A stretch of DNA of 64,000 nucleotides from Streptomyces fildesensis (GTDB taxonomy: Bacteria > Actinomycetota > Actinomycetes > Streptomycetales > Streptomycetaceae), in assembly GCF_016107395.1 (NCBI RefSeq), contig NZ_JAAIKO010000021.1, forward strand, positions 1 to 64,000, given 5' to 3'. Position 1 is the stretch's first letter. Every line of letters starts with the position of its first letter. The position numbers were made by a program, and so were the translations under genes. The notes under the pieces are model-generated. The model was not told where the DNA came from and made no database searches. It was given only the letters and a program-made list of their open reading frames with translations. Shown piece after piece: positions 15,904 through 24,170 of the stretch.

Positions 15904-17253
15904 TCACCAGCGCGGAACGGACGGCGTGCACCACCGCGGGTCGGCCTCGCGCATGGCCGCCGCGTCGTCGCGGTCCCGCATCGTGCCGTCGTCGTCCAGC
16001 CAGCGCTGGTGGAGCACCTTGAGGGCGTCCCGGTCGAGTTCGACGCCGAGGCCGGGCGCGTCGGAGACGGTGAGCCGGCCGTCGGTGAAGACATGCCGGG
16101 ACGTGATGACGTCGTCGGTCTGCCAGGGGTAGTGCGAGTCGCAGGCGTAGTCGAGGTTGGGGACGGTCGCGGCCACGTGGGTCATGGCGGCGAGGCTGAT
16201 TCCCAGGTGGGTGTTGGAGTGCATGGACAGGCCGACGCCGAAGGTGCGGCAGATCGCGGCCAGTTCACGGGTGTTGCGCAGCCCGCCCCAGTAGTGGTGA
16301 TCGGACAGCACGACCTGGACGGCGCCCGTCGCGAACGCCTCCCGGATCTCCGGGAAGGTCGTCACGCACATGTTGGTGGCCAGCGGCACATCGGTGCCGG
16401 CCGCGACCTCCGCCATGCGGGCGGTGGTGCTGGCCGGGTCCTCCAGGTATTCGAGGACGTCGCCCAGTTCGGCGGCGACCCGCAGCGACGTCTCCACGGA
16501 CCAGGCGCCGTTGGGGTCCAGCCGCAGCGGCTGACCGGGGAACTCCTCGGCCAGCGCCCTGACGGCGGCGATCTCCTCGTCGGGCGGGAAGACGCCGCCC
16601 TTGAGCTTGAAGGAGGCGAACCCGTACGTGTCGGCGAAGCGGCGGGCCTGGGCCACGACTCCGGCCGGGTCGAGCGCGGCGCCCCAGTCGTCACGGGGTG
16701 TGTCCGCGCCGGGGTGGTGCGCCCAGCGGTAGAAGAGGTACGCGCTGTACTCGACGGTGTCGCGGACCTTGCCGCCGAGCAGGGTGTGCACGGGCAGCCC
16801 GAGGATCTTGCCGAGCGCGTCGAGGCAGGCGACCTCGAACCCGGAGATGACGGAGAGCCGCAGCTTGTCGGCGGTCTGCACCCCGCGCAGCCCGCCGACG
16901 TCGACGGAGTCGGAGACGTCGTCGGGGTCGCCGCAGACCTGCTCGGCGAGCGTGAACAGCCCGTTCAGATCGCTGACCGCATGGCCGGGCAGAGCCTTGC
17001 CCAGGGGCGCGGCCAGCTCCAGGTACCGGCTGTCGCCGTACGTCTCGCCGACGCCGACCGTGCCGTCGGCGGTGACCACCTCGATGATCAGGCGCGGGGT
17101 GAAGGGCTGGTGCACGCCCTGGGTGTTGAGCAGCGGCGGGTCGGCGATCAGGATCGGGGTGAGCCTGACCTCCGTCACCGTCAGTGCCCCGGAGTCCCTC
17201 AGTGCCCTGGCGTTCGCCGCCGCTGTCTGCGTATGTGAATCCTGTTCACCCAT
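15904..17253 (-). CDS. gudD: Glucarate dehydratase (enolase superfamily)
   Basis: A 449-residue enolase-superfamily dehydratase converting D-glucarate to 5-keto-4-deoxyglucarate. The general base motif SFKLKGG, metal ligand region LRLDPNGAW, the family marker ATNMCVTTF and the second catalytic site SMHSNTHLG are all visible, and the length fits glucarate dehydratase. The ATG at 17253 has a weak GGA upstream. It lies 11 bp after an ADP-ribosylglycohydrolase on the same strand, so translation may be coupled. No downstream aldolase is next to it. Confidence 0.88.
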   Translation of the reverse strand: MGEQDSHTQTAAANARALRDSGALTVTEVRLTPILIADPPLLNTQGVHQPFTPRLIIEVVTADGTVGVGETYGDSRYLELAAPLGKALPGHAVSDLNGLFTLAEQVCGDPDDVSDSVDVGGLRGVQTADKLRLSVISGFEVACLDALGKILGLPVHTLLGGKVRDTVEYSAYLFYRWAHHPGADTPRDDWGAALDPAGVVAQARRFADTYGFASFKLKGGVFPPDEEIAAVRALAEEFPGQPLRLDPNGAWSVETSLRVAAELGDVLEYLEDPASTTARMAEVAAGTDVPLATNMCVTTFPEIREAFATGAVQVVLSDHHYWGGLRNTRELAAICRTFGVGLSMHSNTHLGISLAAMTHVAATVPNLDYACDSHYPWQTDDVITSRHVFTDGRLTVSDAPGLGVELDRDALKVLHQRWLDDDGTMRDRDDAAAMREADPRWCTPSVPRW

Positions 17254-17264
17254 AAGTCCAGAGG

Positions 17265-18188
17265 CTAGGCGGGGGCCGAGTCCGCGTCAACCCACGCCGG
17301 GAGCGCCTCCCTGGCCGCGTGCCAGGCCGCCGGCAGGGCCGCGACCCCGGTGCGGGCGGCGACCACACCGCCCGCGATCGCGCAGGTGGTGTCCATGTCG
17401 CCGCGGCCGGAGACGGTGGCCCACAGGCACTCCTGGAGGTCGTCGGGGTGGTTTCCCGCGCACCACAGCGCGAACGGGACCGTGTCGGGGGACGACACCC
17501 GGTATCCGGAGCCGAGCACTTCGGCGGCATGGCGGACCGAGGCGTACTCGGACATCCGGGAGGCGGTGCGCAGGCCGGAGCGGACGTCGGAGACGTCGAG
17601 CCGGTCCGCGACGGAGCTCAGGAACTCGGCACGGGCGGGGGCGGGACCACCCCGGCCGCGGGCCGTGAGCGCGGCGGCGACCGCGACCGCCACGGCTCCG
17701 GCGACGGCCTCGGGGTGGTGGTGCGAGACGGCGGCCTGGCGGGCGGCCAGTTCGGCGACCGTGTCCAGGTCGCCGCTGTGCCAGGCGCCGAGCGGGGCCA
17801 CCCGCATGGCGGCCCCATTCCCCCAGGAGCCCTGGCCCTCGAACTGCTCGCCCACCACGGCCTGCCACGGCTCCCCCGCACCGATCCGGCGGAGCACGTC
17901 GTGCATCGAGGGACCGTAGCCGCGGTGGTCGTCGGCGGCGTACTCGTCGGCGAGGCGGCGCGCCAGCCGGTCCTGGTCGACCGCGCCGCCGCTCTCCGAC
18001 AGCTCCCGGAAGAGCGCGAGCGCCTGCGCGGTGTCGTCGCTCCACAACCAGGTGTCCTGCGGCGGCAGGACACGTTTCTCCAGCGCCTCGGGGCCCGCGA
18101 GCCGGAACATCGAGAACCAGCGGTCGCCGAAGGCGTCCCCGTGGGCGAGTCCGTGGAGCGAGTCCAGGGCGGCGGCGGGGATGTACAT
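17265..18188 (-). CDS. ADP-ribosylglycohydrolase family protein (DraG-like)
   Basis: A 307-residue all-helical hydrolase removing ADP-ribose or related glycosyl groups. The paired metal-binding acids are visible: WSDDTAQ near residue 49 and GDMDTTCAIAGGVVAA near the C-terminus, plus the central GNGAAMRVAPLG. The start ATG has GAGGAG five bases before it. Target unknown: DraG-type enzymes reverse protein or nucleic acid ADP-ribosylation, but some act on small sugars. Its position just ahead of glucarate dehydratase makes a sugar-like substrate possible. Confidence 0.88.
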   Translation of the reverse strand: MYIPAAALDSLHGLAHGDAFGDRWFSMFRLAGPEALEKRVLPPQDTWLWSDDTAQALALFRELSESGGAVDQDRLARRLADEYAADDHRGYGPSMHDVLRRIGAGEPWQAVVGEQFEGQGSWGNGAAMRVAPLGAWHSGDLDTVAELAARQAAVSHHHPEAVAGAVAVAVAAALTARGRGGPAPARAEFLSSVADRLDVSDVRSGLRTASRMSEYASVRHAAEVLGSGYRVSSPDTVPFALWCAGNHPDDLQECLWATVSGRGDMDTTCAIAGGVVAARTGVAALPAAWHAAREALPAWVDADSAPA

Positions 18189-18275
18189 CTAGGCTCCTCG
18201 AAGGGCATGGACGGGCCGCCAGTCTCCCAGCCGGAACCGGCCCACAACACCGGATTCCGGATCCCTACTGGACGA

Positions 18276-18295
18276 CATACCGACTGGTCGGCATG
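18276..18295. promoter_or_regulatory. TetR-type operator upstream of the kinase/dehydrogenase operon
   Basis: CATACCGACTGGTCGGCATG has arms CATACCGAC/GTCGGCATG matching at 8 of 9 positions. The left part matches sites at 24807 and 43941. Confidence 0.6.
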
Positions 18296-18344
18296 ATGGC
18301 AGGAACGCCAGGACCAAGGTGTGCCGGGTGGTGAGGAGCAGACG

Positions 18345-19466
18345 ATGAGCGGTACGGACAATCCACCGGGCAATCCCCCGGCCGGTTCGCCGGACAATCC
18401 GCCGGGCAATCCGCCGGCCGGTTCGCCGGACAATCCCCCGGCCGATCCACCGGGGCTCGACCTCGGTCGGCTGCGCGAACATCTGGACCGGGAGCGGCCG
18501 GGACTGGTGCGCGGCGCACTGCGCGCCCGGCTGATCGAGGGCGGCCGGTCCAACCTGACGTACGCCGTCACCGACGGCGTCTCGCGGTGGGTGGTGCGGC
18601 GGCCGCCGCTCGGGCACGTCCTGGCCACCGCGCACGACATGACGCGCGAGCACCGGGTGATCAGCGCGCTGAGCGACACCCCGGTTCCGGTGCCCGGCAC
18701 CGTGCTGCTGTGCGAGGACCCCGAGGTGATCGGCGCGCCGTTCTACGTCATGGACTTCGTGGACGGCACCCCGTACCGCACCTCCGCGCAGCTCGCCGGG
18801 ATCGGCCCGGAGCGCACCCGCGCCGTCGTGCTGGGGCTCGTCGACACCCTGGTGGACCTGCACGCGGTGGACCCGGCAGCAGCCGGTCTCGACGGCTTCG
18901 GACGTCCTGAGGGCTTCCTGGAACGGCAGTTGCGCCGCTGGGGCAAGCAGCTGGAGGCGTCCGGCAGCCGGGAGCTGCCCGGTATCGCGGAACTGCACGC
19001 CGCCCTCGGCAAGGCGCTGCCCGTCTCGCCCGCGCCCACCGTCGTGCACGGCGACTACCGGCTCGACAACGTTCTCGTCGGCGACGACGACCAGGTCCGG
19101 GCCGTCCTGGACTGGGAGATGTCGACGCTGGGCGACCCGCTCACCGACCTCGGCCTGCTGGTGATGTACAGCGAGCAGGAGACCGTCCCGGACGCGCCCG
19201 TGTCCACCACCGGCGACGCGCCCGGCCACCCCAGTGCCCAGGAACTGGTCGAGCGGTACGCCGAGCGGTCCGGCCGCGACACCTCCGCCATCGACTGGTA
19301 CACGGCCTTCGCGTACTTCAAGCTCGCCGTGATCCTCGAGGGCATCCACTACCGCTACACGCTGGGCCAGACCGTCGGTGCCGGTTTCGACCGGATCGGC
19401 TCCCTGGTCCCCGCGTTCATCGACCGCGGGCTGCTCAAGCTCCGGCTCCAGCCCCAGGAGGACTGA
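18345..19466 (+). CDS. APH-like kinase linked to acyl-CoA dehydrogenase (LvaA/ACAD10-11 kinase type)
   Basis: A 373-residue phosphotransferase with the protein-kinase-like APH fold. Catalytic loop VVHGDYRLDN (H-x-D-x4-N) and metal-binding LDWEMSTLGDPLTDL are intact; the N-lobe has EGGRSNLTY. The start has GAGGAG upstream. Residues about 5-37 are a repeated, disordered Asn/Pro/Gly segment unusual for the family. The next gene, 6 bp on, is an ACAD11-like dehydrogenase; in Pseudomonas LvaA/LvaC and mammalian ACAD10/11, the same pair phosphorylates and then eliminates the 4-hydroxyl of acyl-CoAs. I infer the same job here. Confidence 0.85.
   Translation: MSGTDNPPGNPPAGSPDNPPGNPPAGSPDNPPADPPGLDLGRLREHLDRERPGLVRGALRARLIEGGRSNLTYAVTDGVSRWVVRRPPLGHVLATAHDMTREHRVISALSDTPVPVPGTVLLCEDPEVIGAPFYVMDFVDGTPYRTSAQLAGIGPERTRAVVLGLVDTLVDLHAVDPAAAGLDGFGRPEGFLERQLRRWGKQLEASGSRELPGIAELHAALGKALPVSPAPTVVHGDYRLDNVLVGDDDQVRAVLDWEMSTLGDPLTDLGLLVMYSEQETVPDAPVSTTGDAPGHPSAQELVERYAERSGRDTSAIDWYTAFAYFKLAVILEGIHYRYTLGQTVGAGFDRIGSLVPAFIDRGLLKLRLQPQED
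18357..18455 (+). repeat. 36-bp in-frame tandem repeat in the kinase N-terminus
   Basis: 18357-18392 and 18393-18428 both encode DNPPGNPPAGSP; a partial third unit follows from 18429. The repeat is in frame and would vary in copy number without breaking the gene. Confidence 0.8.
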
Positions 19467-19472
19467 GGACTG

Positions 19473-20687
19473 ATGGATTTCGCCTATGACGCCCGTACCG
19501 AGGAACTGCGGACGCGACTGACCGCGTTCATGGAGGAGCACGTCCACCCGGCGGAGCCGGTCTTCGCCCTCCAGCGCGAGCAGGCCGAGGGCGACGCCCG
19601 CTGGTCCGCGCCGCCCATGGTGGAGGAGCTGAAGGCGGAGGCCAAGCGGCAGGGATTGTGGAACCTCTTCCTGCCCGGCGAGCGCGGGGCGGGGCTGACG
19701 AACCTGCAGTACGCGCCGCTGGCCGAGATCACCGGCCGCAGCCCGCACCTGGCGCCGCCCGCGCTGAACTGCGCCGCGCCCGACACCGGGAACATGGAGG
19801 TGCTGAGCGAGTTCGGCACCGAGCAGCAGCGCAAGCAGTGGCTGGAGCCGCTGCTCGCCGGTGAGATCCGATCCGCGTTCGCGATGACGGAACCGGACGT
19901 CGCCTCGTCGGACGCCACGAACATCGAGACGCGGATCGAGCGCGACGGTGACTCGTACGTCATCAACGGCCGCAAGTGGTACATCTCCGGGGCGATGAAC
20001 CCCAAGTGCGCCATCATGATCGTGATGGGCAAGAGCGACCCGTCGGCGGAACGCCACCGCCAGCAGAGCCAGATCCTCGTGCCGCGTGACACCCCCGGCG
20101 TCGAAGTACGCCGCGGCATGCGGGTGTTCGGCTACGACGACGGTGACCACGGCGGCCACGCCGAGGTGGTCTTCACCGACGTCCGGGTGCCGGCCGAGAA
20201 CCTGATCGGCGAGGAGGGCGGCGGCTTCGCCATCGCCCAGGCACGGCTCGGACCGGGCCGGATCCACCACTGCATGCGCCTGATCGGCATGGCGGAGCGC
20301 GCCCTCGAGCTCATGTGCCGGCGGGCGACGGACCGGGTGGCGTTCGGCAAGCCGATCGCCGAGCAGGGTGTGGTCCAGGAGTGGATCGCGGAGGCGCGGG
20401 TCGAGATCGAACTGCTGCGGCTGCTGGTGCTGAAGACGGCCTGGCTGATGGACACGGTCGGCAACCGGGGCGCGCACACCGAGATCCAGTCGATCAAGAT
20501 CGCTACTCCGGCCGCGGTGCAGGCGATCATCGACCGGGCGATCCAGGTGCACGGCGCGGGGGGCGTGGGTCAGGACTTCCCGCTGGCGGAGCTGTGGGCG
20601 GCGGCGCGAACGTTGCGGTTGGCGGACGGGCCGGACGAGGTGCACAAGCGGTCGCTGGCGCGTCGTGAGCTGAGGAAGTACGCGTAG
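19473..20687 (+). CDS. Acyl-CoA dehydrogenase, ACAD10/11 (LvaC) type
   Basis: A 404-residue FAD flavoprotein with the acyl-CoA dehydrogenase domains in order; flavin-binding FAMTEPDVASSDATN and INGRKWYISGAMNPKC are visible. The position normally holding the catalytic Glu (YEG-T) reads ADGPDEVHK, as in the ACAD10/11-like branch that eliminates phosphate from 4-phosphoacyl-CoA instead of simply oxidising. It starts 6 bp after the APH-like kinase stop, so the two are co-translated. Simple acyl-CoA oxidation is the alternative. Confidence 0.9.
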   Translation: MDFAYDARTEELRTRLTAFMEEHVHPAEPVFALQREQAEGDARWSAPPMVEELKAEAKRQGLWNLFLPGERGAGLTNLQYAPLAEITGRSPHLAPPALNCAAPDTGNMEVLSEFGTEQQRKQWLEPLLAGEIRSAFAMTEPDVASSDATNIETRIERDGDSYVINGRKWYISGAMNPKCAIMIVMGKSDPSAERHRQQSQILVPRDTPGVEVRRGMRVFGYDDGDHGGHAEVVFTDVRVPAENLIGEEGGGFAIAQARLGPGRIHHCMRLIGMAERALELMCRRATDRVAFGKPIAEQGVVQEWIAEARVEIELLRLLVLKTAWLMDTVGNRGAHTEIQSIKIATPAAVQAIIDRAIQVHGAGGVGQDFPLAELWAAARTLRLADGPDEVHKRSLARRELRKYA

Positions 20688-20727
20688 TTGGCGGTCCGTC
20701 GTGGGGCGGGGCCGGGCTCTCCGGCGC

Positions 20728-20795
20728 GAGGGTTCGAAATCGACTATTTACGGGCCTGGCGGCCCACAAATAGCTCGGCAGCATTTCGAACCCTC
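20728..20795. terminator. Long nested hairpin between convergent genes
   Basis: Outer arms GAGGGTTCGAAAT (20728-20740) and ATTTCGAACCCTC (20783-20795) are perfect complements of 13 bp. Inner arms CTATTT/AAATAG (20744-20749, 20768-20773) and GGGCC/GGCCC (20752-20756, 20761-20765) extend it. It lies between two convergent genes and is probably a bidirectional terminator, though it is more elaborate than usual. Confidence 0.65.
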
Positions 20796-20824
20796 CCCCA
20801 ACCTCCGGCCGGGGGTGCCCCCAG
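20791..20824 (-). repeat. Streptomyces-type short interspersed repeat, copy 1
   Basis: On the minus strand it starts CTGGGGGCACCCCCGGCC and ends GTTGGGGGAGGG, closely related to the copy at 27439-27473. It abuts the hairpin at 20728-20795. Confidence 0.5.
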
Positions 20825-20914
20825 CTGCGATCCCGGCCCCTCGCGTTCGGGCCCGCCCGGCTCGACCCGGTTGCCGGACCGCAGCGGGGAGTCGGGGCCC
20901 CGCACGGCTCGACA

Positions 20915-21340
20915 TCAGCCGGAACGCGGCGCGAAGGGCTCCCGGTCGCGGTAGCGGGGCCTGCCGTCGGTGCCCGCAGGGTGCTGGTCGAGCCGGTACA
21001 CCCGGTACGCGACACGGCACTTGGCGTCCGCGTAGAGGAGGCGGCCGGGACCGGAAGCCCCGGGTCGGTACCCGATGGGAACCGCGGCCTGGGCGAGGAT
21101 CGGGTCGTGGCAGTAGTAACACCAGTCGTGCGGCTCGGCGACGACGGTCGCGCCGCAGGACGGCTCGCACGCGTAGAGCTCGACGTAGTCGGCATGTACA
21201 CCCGTGCCCATGGGCACGGGACCGAGCGACCGGGCGCGGTACAGGCGTGCCTTGCAGAGCGCGCAGTTCAACCCCTGTAGCTGGTTGATCGCCAGCCGTT
21301 CCGGGTCGATCGCCAGCGGCTGCTCGTGTTCCGTGCCCAC
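20915..21340 (-). CDS. Cysteine-rich hypothetical protein, possible zinc-binding
   Basis: A 141-residue protein with several Cys pairs: NCALCKARLY, ACEPSCG and CYYCHD. These suggest one or two zinc ribbons, but no family is recognised. The GTG start has GGGAGA upstream. It is divergent from an XRE-type regulator with about 125 bp between them, so it may be controlled by that regulator or act with it. It converges on the acyl-CoA dehydrogenase with a hairpin between. Confidence 0.65.
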   Translation of the reverse strand: MGTEHEQPLAIDPERLAINQLQGLNCALCKARLYRARSLGPVPMGTGVHADYVELYACEPSCGATVVAEPHDWCYYCHDPILAQAAVPIGYRPGASGPGRLLYADAKCRVAYRVYRLDQHPAGTDGRPRYRDREPFAPRSG

Positions 21341-21417
21341 GACTTCTCCCTGTCACCATGAGTGATCGGCTTGTAGGAGTAGCGTTACGTGCACGGGCAG
21401 CAGGGCCCAGGACATGA

Positions 21418-21458
21418 GTGTCCGCTGCCGTCCGCACCCCTGCGGACACTGCGGACAC
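21418..21458. promoter_or_regulatory. Cluster of GTCCGC/GCGGAC half-sites before the XRE gene
   Basis: GTGTCCGC (21418-21425), GTCCGCA (from 21430), GCGGACAC (21442-21449) and GCGGACAC (21451-21458) form inverted and direct repeats ending six bases before the probable start codon. It may be an autoregulatory site or an mRNA hairpin that limits translation. Confidence 0.4.
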
Positions 21459-21464
21459 GGGGCG

Positions 21465-22637
21465 ATGATGAGCGAAGAGACGTTCGGACAGGCACTCCGT
21501 AGGCTGCGCGGCAGCCGCTCCTTACGGGATCTTGCACAGCGTGCCACCTGTGGGAAGTCCTACGTGGCCGATCTGGAGACCGGCCGGCGCCGTCCGACGG
21601 AGGCGATTGCCGCTGCCCTGGACACGGCCCTCGACGCACACGGCGCGTTGATCGCACTCGCCGGTGTCCGCGCGGACATGCCTGTCCTCGCCCAAGCAGC
21701 GGCCCTTCAGCTTGGGTTGTCCGACGCTCTCGCCGCAGGGCCCATGACGGACGCGAGCCTGAACGAGTGGGACTACACCGTCGCGCGGCACGGGCGGGCG
21801 ACACGGTTCCGTCCCGAGGGCGAACTGCTACCCGAGTTGCTCAGCGATTTCGCCGACCTGAAAAGGCTCCTCGGGCACCGTCATTCCGTTCACGTCCGGC
21901 GGCGGCTCACGCTGGCCGTGGCGCACATGTCGGGGCTGATGGCCCTCACGCTGCTCAAGCTCGGTGACGCTTCGAGCCGCGATTGGTGGCGCACCGGCCG
22001 GGCAGCCGCGGCGGCAGCGGAGGACCGAGAGGTCCTGTCATGGATGTACGCGCAAGAGGCGTACCAGCAGTACTACAGCGGCGACATAGAGGGCGCCGTC
22101 GAGTTGGCCTGCCGGGCGCAGCATCTCGCGGGCGGTCTGCCGTGCGTAGGGCCCGCCCTCGCAGCCCCGCTGGAGGCCCGCGCTCACGCTCTGTTGGGCC
22201 GCCGAGAGGAAGCCGTCGCGGCACTTGCAGCGGCGGACACCGCGCTCGGTCGGCTCGATCCGGCGGACCGGATCGGTAGCGCCTTCGGGTACAGCGAGTC
22301 GCAGTTCAGGTTCCACAGCGGCAACGCCTGGACGCACCTGCGGGAGACGGCCCGTGCCGGTGAGCAGCAGGCCCGCGCGCTGGAGCTGTACCCGCTCGGT
22401 GACCACACGGACCGCGCGCTCATCCACCTTGATCAGGCAGTGTGTCTGGCGGCCGATGGGGATCCCGCGGGGGCCGCCGTCCTGGCGACCGACACCATCG
22501 TGACGCTGCCGGCCGACCACCGCTCCGCGCTGATCATCTACCGCGCCCGGGAGCTGGCAACTAGTGTTCCCGAGGCACAGGAAGTGCGGGCTCTGCGCGA
22601 GGTGTTGGCGCTGCCCCCCGGTGAGAGGGACAGCTGA
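21465..22637 (+). CDS. XRE family regulator with tetratricopeptide-like C-terminus
   Basis: About 390 residues. An N-terminal Cro/C1-type helix-turn-helix (SLRDLAQRATCGKSYVADLETGRRRPT) is followed by a long all-helical domain with TPR-like repeats (VLSWMYAQEAYQQYYSGDIEGA). Such proteins are common Streptomyces regulators. I use ATG 21465 (or 21468), since the frame upstream is a cysteine/histidine-rich run made from a repeat. A rare TTA leucine codon at 21522 (residue 20) makes translation dependent on the bldA tRNA, so the protein probably appears late in development. A GNAT gene follows one base after its stop. Confidence 0.85.
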   Translation: MMSEETFGQALRRLRGSRSLRDLAQRATCGKSYVADLETGRRRPTEAIAAALDTALDAHGALIALAGVRADMPVLAQAAALQLGLSDALAAGPMTDASLNEWDYTVARHGRATRFRPEGELLPELLSDFADLKRLLGHRHSVHVRRRLTLAVAHMSGLMALTLLKLGDASSRDWWRTGRAAAAAAEDREVLSWMYAQEAYQQYYSGDIEGAVELACRAQHLAGGLPCVGPALAAPLEARAHALLGRREEAVAALAAADTALGRLDPADRIGSAFGYSESQFRFHSGNAWTHLRETARAGEQQARALELYPLGDHTDRALIHLDQAVCLAADGDPAGAAVLATDTIVTLPADHRSALIIYRARELATSVPEAQEVRALREVLALPPGERDS

Positions 22638-22638
22638 C

Positions 22639-23085
22639 ATGGTGAACATCGAGCGGGCGACCGCGGCGGACGCCGAGACGATCTCCGAACTCCTCGGCGA
22701 GATCGAGGCGTACTACGGCGGCGAGTCAGTGCCCGGCGACATCGACCAGATTCACGCGGCACTGTTCAGCGCGCTGCCCATGGCTACGGTCCTGCTCGCG
22801 CGCGAGGGCGGCGATGTCGTCGGCCTGGCCAGCTACTCGTTCCTGTGGCCTGCGGCCGGCGCCGAAGCGTCGCTCTACCTGAAGGAGCTGTACGTCCGGG
22901 AGACGGCCCGCCGTCGCGGTGTGGCCGGTGTATTCATGGCCAAGCTGCGTGAGGCTGCCGATGAGGCCGGCTGCACCCGGATCGAGTGGACGGCGGACCG
23001 GGACAACCCGCCAGCGCTCGCGTTCTACGAGGCGTTCGGGGCGGAGCCTCGCGACGGAAAGGTGTTCTACCGGTGGGGCAAGTGA
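22639..23085 (+). CDS. GNAT family N-acetyltransferase
   Basis: A 148-residue acetyltransferase. The acetyl-CoA-binding segment LYVRETARRRGVAGVFMAKL (R-x-x-G-x-G/A type) and the C-terminal NPPALAFYEAFGAEP are typical. The ATG follows the XRE stop by one base and has GAGAGGGA upstream, so translation is coupled. The substrate could be a small molecule or a protein amine. A strong terminator hairpin follows. Confidence 0.9.
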   Translation: MVNIERATAADAETISELLGEIEAYYGGESVPGDIDQIHAALFSALPMATVLLAREGGDVVGLASYSFLWPAAGAEASLYLKELYVRETARRRGVAGVFMAKLREAADEAGCTRIEWTADRDNPPALAFYEAFGAEPRDGKVFYRWGK

Positions 23086-23125
23086 CAGCGACGGGGCACG
23101 GCGCCCGGTAGCCGGGGGCGCGGAA

Positions 23126-23150
23126 GGTCCCGCCCTCAGTGGGCGGGACC
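23126..23150. terminator. Bidirectional terminator hairpin
   Basis: GGTCCCGCCC and GGGCGGGACC form a perfect 10-bp stem with a 5-base loop, midway between the convergent GNAT and quinone oxidoreductase genes. Confidence 0.8.
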
Positions 23151-23170
23151 GCTGCGCGACCGTGGTCGGG

Positions 23171-24157
23171 TCAGTCGTTGACGACGACCACGCGGCCGGT
23201 GGTCTTGCCGTCTGCTACTCGCTGTACGGCGGACGCCGCCCCGGCCAGGGGGACCCGTTCGCTGATGTAGGGCTTGACGCTGCCCTCGGTGGCGAGGCGG
23301 GTGAGGGTTTCGTGGGCCTGGAGGACTGCTTGGGGGTCCTTGGTGTTGTAGAGGCCCCAGTGCAGGCCGAGGATCGAGTAGTTCTTGACGAGGGCGTGGT
23401 TGAGGCCCGGGGTCGGGACCGTGCCGCTGGTGAAGCCGACGATGACGATGCGGCCCTCGAAGGCGATGCACTTGGTCGACCTGGTGTAGGCATCGCCGCC
23501 GACCGGGTCGTAGACGACGTTCGCACCGCGGCCGTTGGTGGCTTCCTTGACGACGGCCACGAAGTCCTCGCTGGAGCGGTCGACGACGAGGTCGGCGCCC
23601 AGGTCGCGGGCGACCTTCGCCTTGTCGGGGCCGCCGGTGACGCCGATGACGGTGGCGCCGGCGGCCTTGCCGAGCTGGATGGCGGCACTGCCGACGCCGC
23701 CGGCGGCGGCGTGCACCAGGAGGGTCTCGCCGGGCTGGAGGGCGGCGCGGCGGTGGAGTCCGAACAGGCCGGTCTGGTAGCCGATGTGCAGGGCGGCGGC
23801 CTCGGCGTCGTCGAGGGCGTCGGGGGCGGGCAGTACGGTCGCGGCGCTGATGACGGCGAGTTCCGCGAAGGCACCGTGCGGCAGGGATGCCGGGGAGATG
23901 ATGCGGGCGCCGATGTCGAGGCCCGTCACGCCCTCGCCGAGGGCGAGGATCTCGCCGCAGAGCTCGACGCCGGGGGTGAACGGCAGCGGCGGGCGGATCT
24001 GGTACTGGCCGCGGCAGAGCAGGGCGTCGGGGAAGTTGATGTTCGCGGCGCGTACCCGCACCAGCACTTCACCGGGGCCGGGCTGCGGGTCCGGTACCTC
24101 GTCGAGGCGCATCGCCTCGCGCGGCTCCCCGTTCTCGTGCACGCGCCATGCCTTCAC
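23171..24157 (-). CDS. NADPH:quinone oxidoreductase family protein
   Basis: A 328-residue zinc-free medium-chain reductase; NADP-binding VHAAAGGVGSAAIQLGKAAG and the C-terminal GKTTGRVVVV are clear. The GTG start has GGAGG eight bases upstream. It lies 13 bp after a TetR gene on the same strand, so repressor and enzyme share one transcript. Relatives act on quinones or enoyl thioesters. The neighbourhood (acyl-CoA ligase, SDR, TetR) suggests a role in acyl-CoA catabolism. Confidence 0.88.
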   Translation of the reverse strand: MKAWRVHENGEPREAMRLDEVPDPQPGPGEVLVRVRAANINFPDALLCRGQYQIRPPLPFTPGVELCGEILALGEGVTGLDIGARIISPASLPHGAFAELAVISAATVLPAPDALDDAEAAALHIGYQTGLFGLHRRAALQPGETLLVHAAAGGVGSAAIQLGKAAGATVIGVTGGPDKAKVARDLGADLVVDRSSEDFVAVVKEATNGRGANVVYDPVGGDAYTRSTKCIAFEGRIVIVGFTSGTVPTPGLNHALVKNYSILGLHWGLYNTKDPQAVLQAHETLTRLATEGSVKPYISERVPLAGAASAVQRVADGKTTGRVVVVND

Positions 24158-24170
24158 CAGGTACCTCCAG

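Noticed and set aside
15685..17238. 517-residue plus-strand frame
   Set aside because: Mirror of glucarate dehydratase, whose catalytic motifs are intact on the minus strand.
18189..20645. 818-residue minus-strand frame
   Set aside because: Antisense to the kinase and acyl-CoA dehydrogenase, both well supported.
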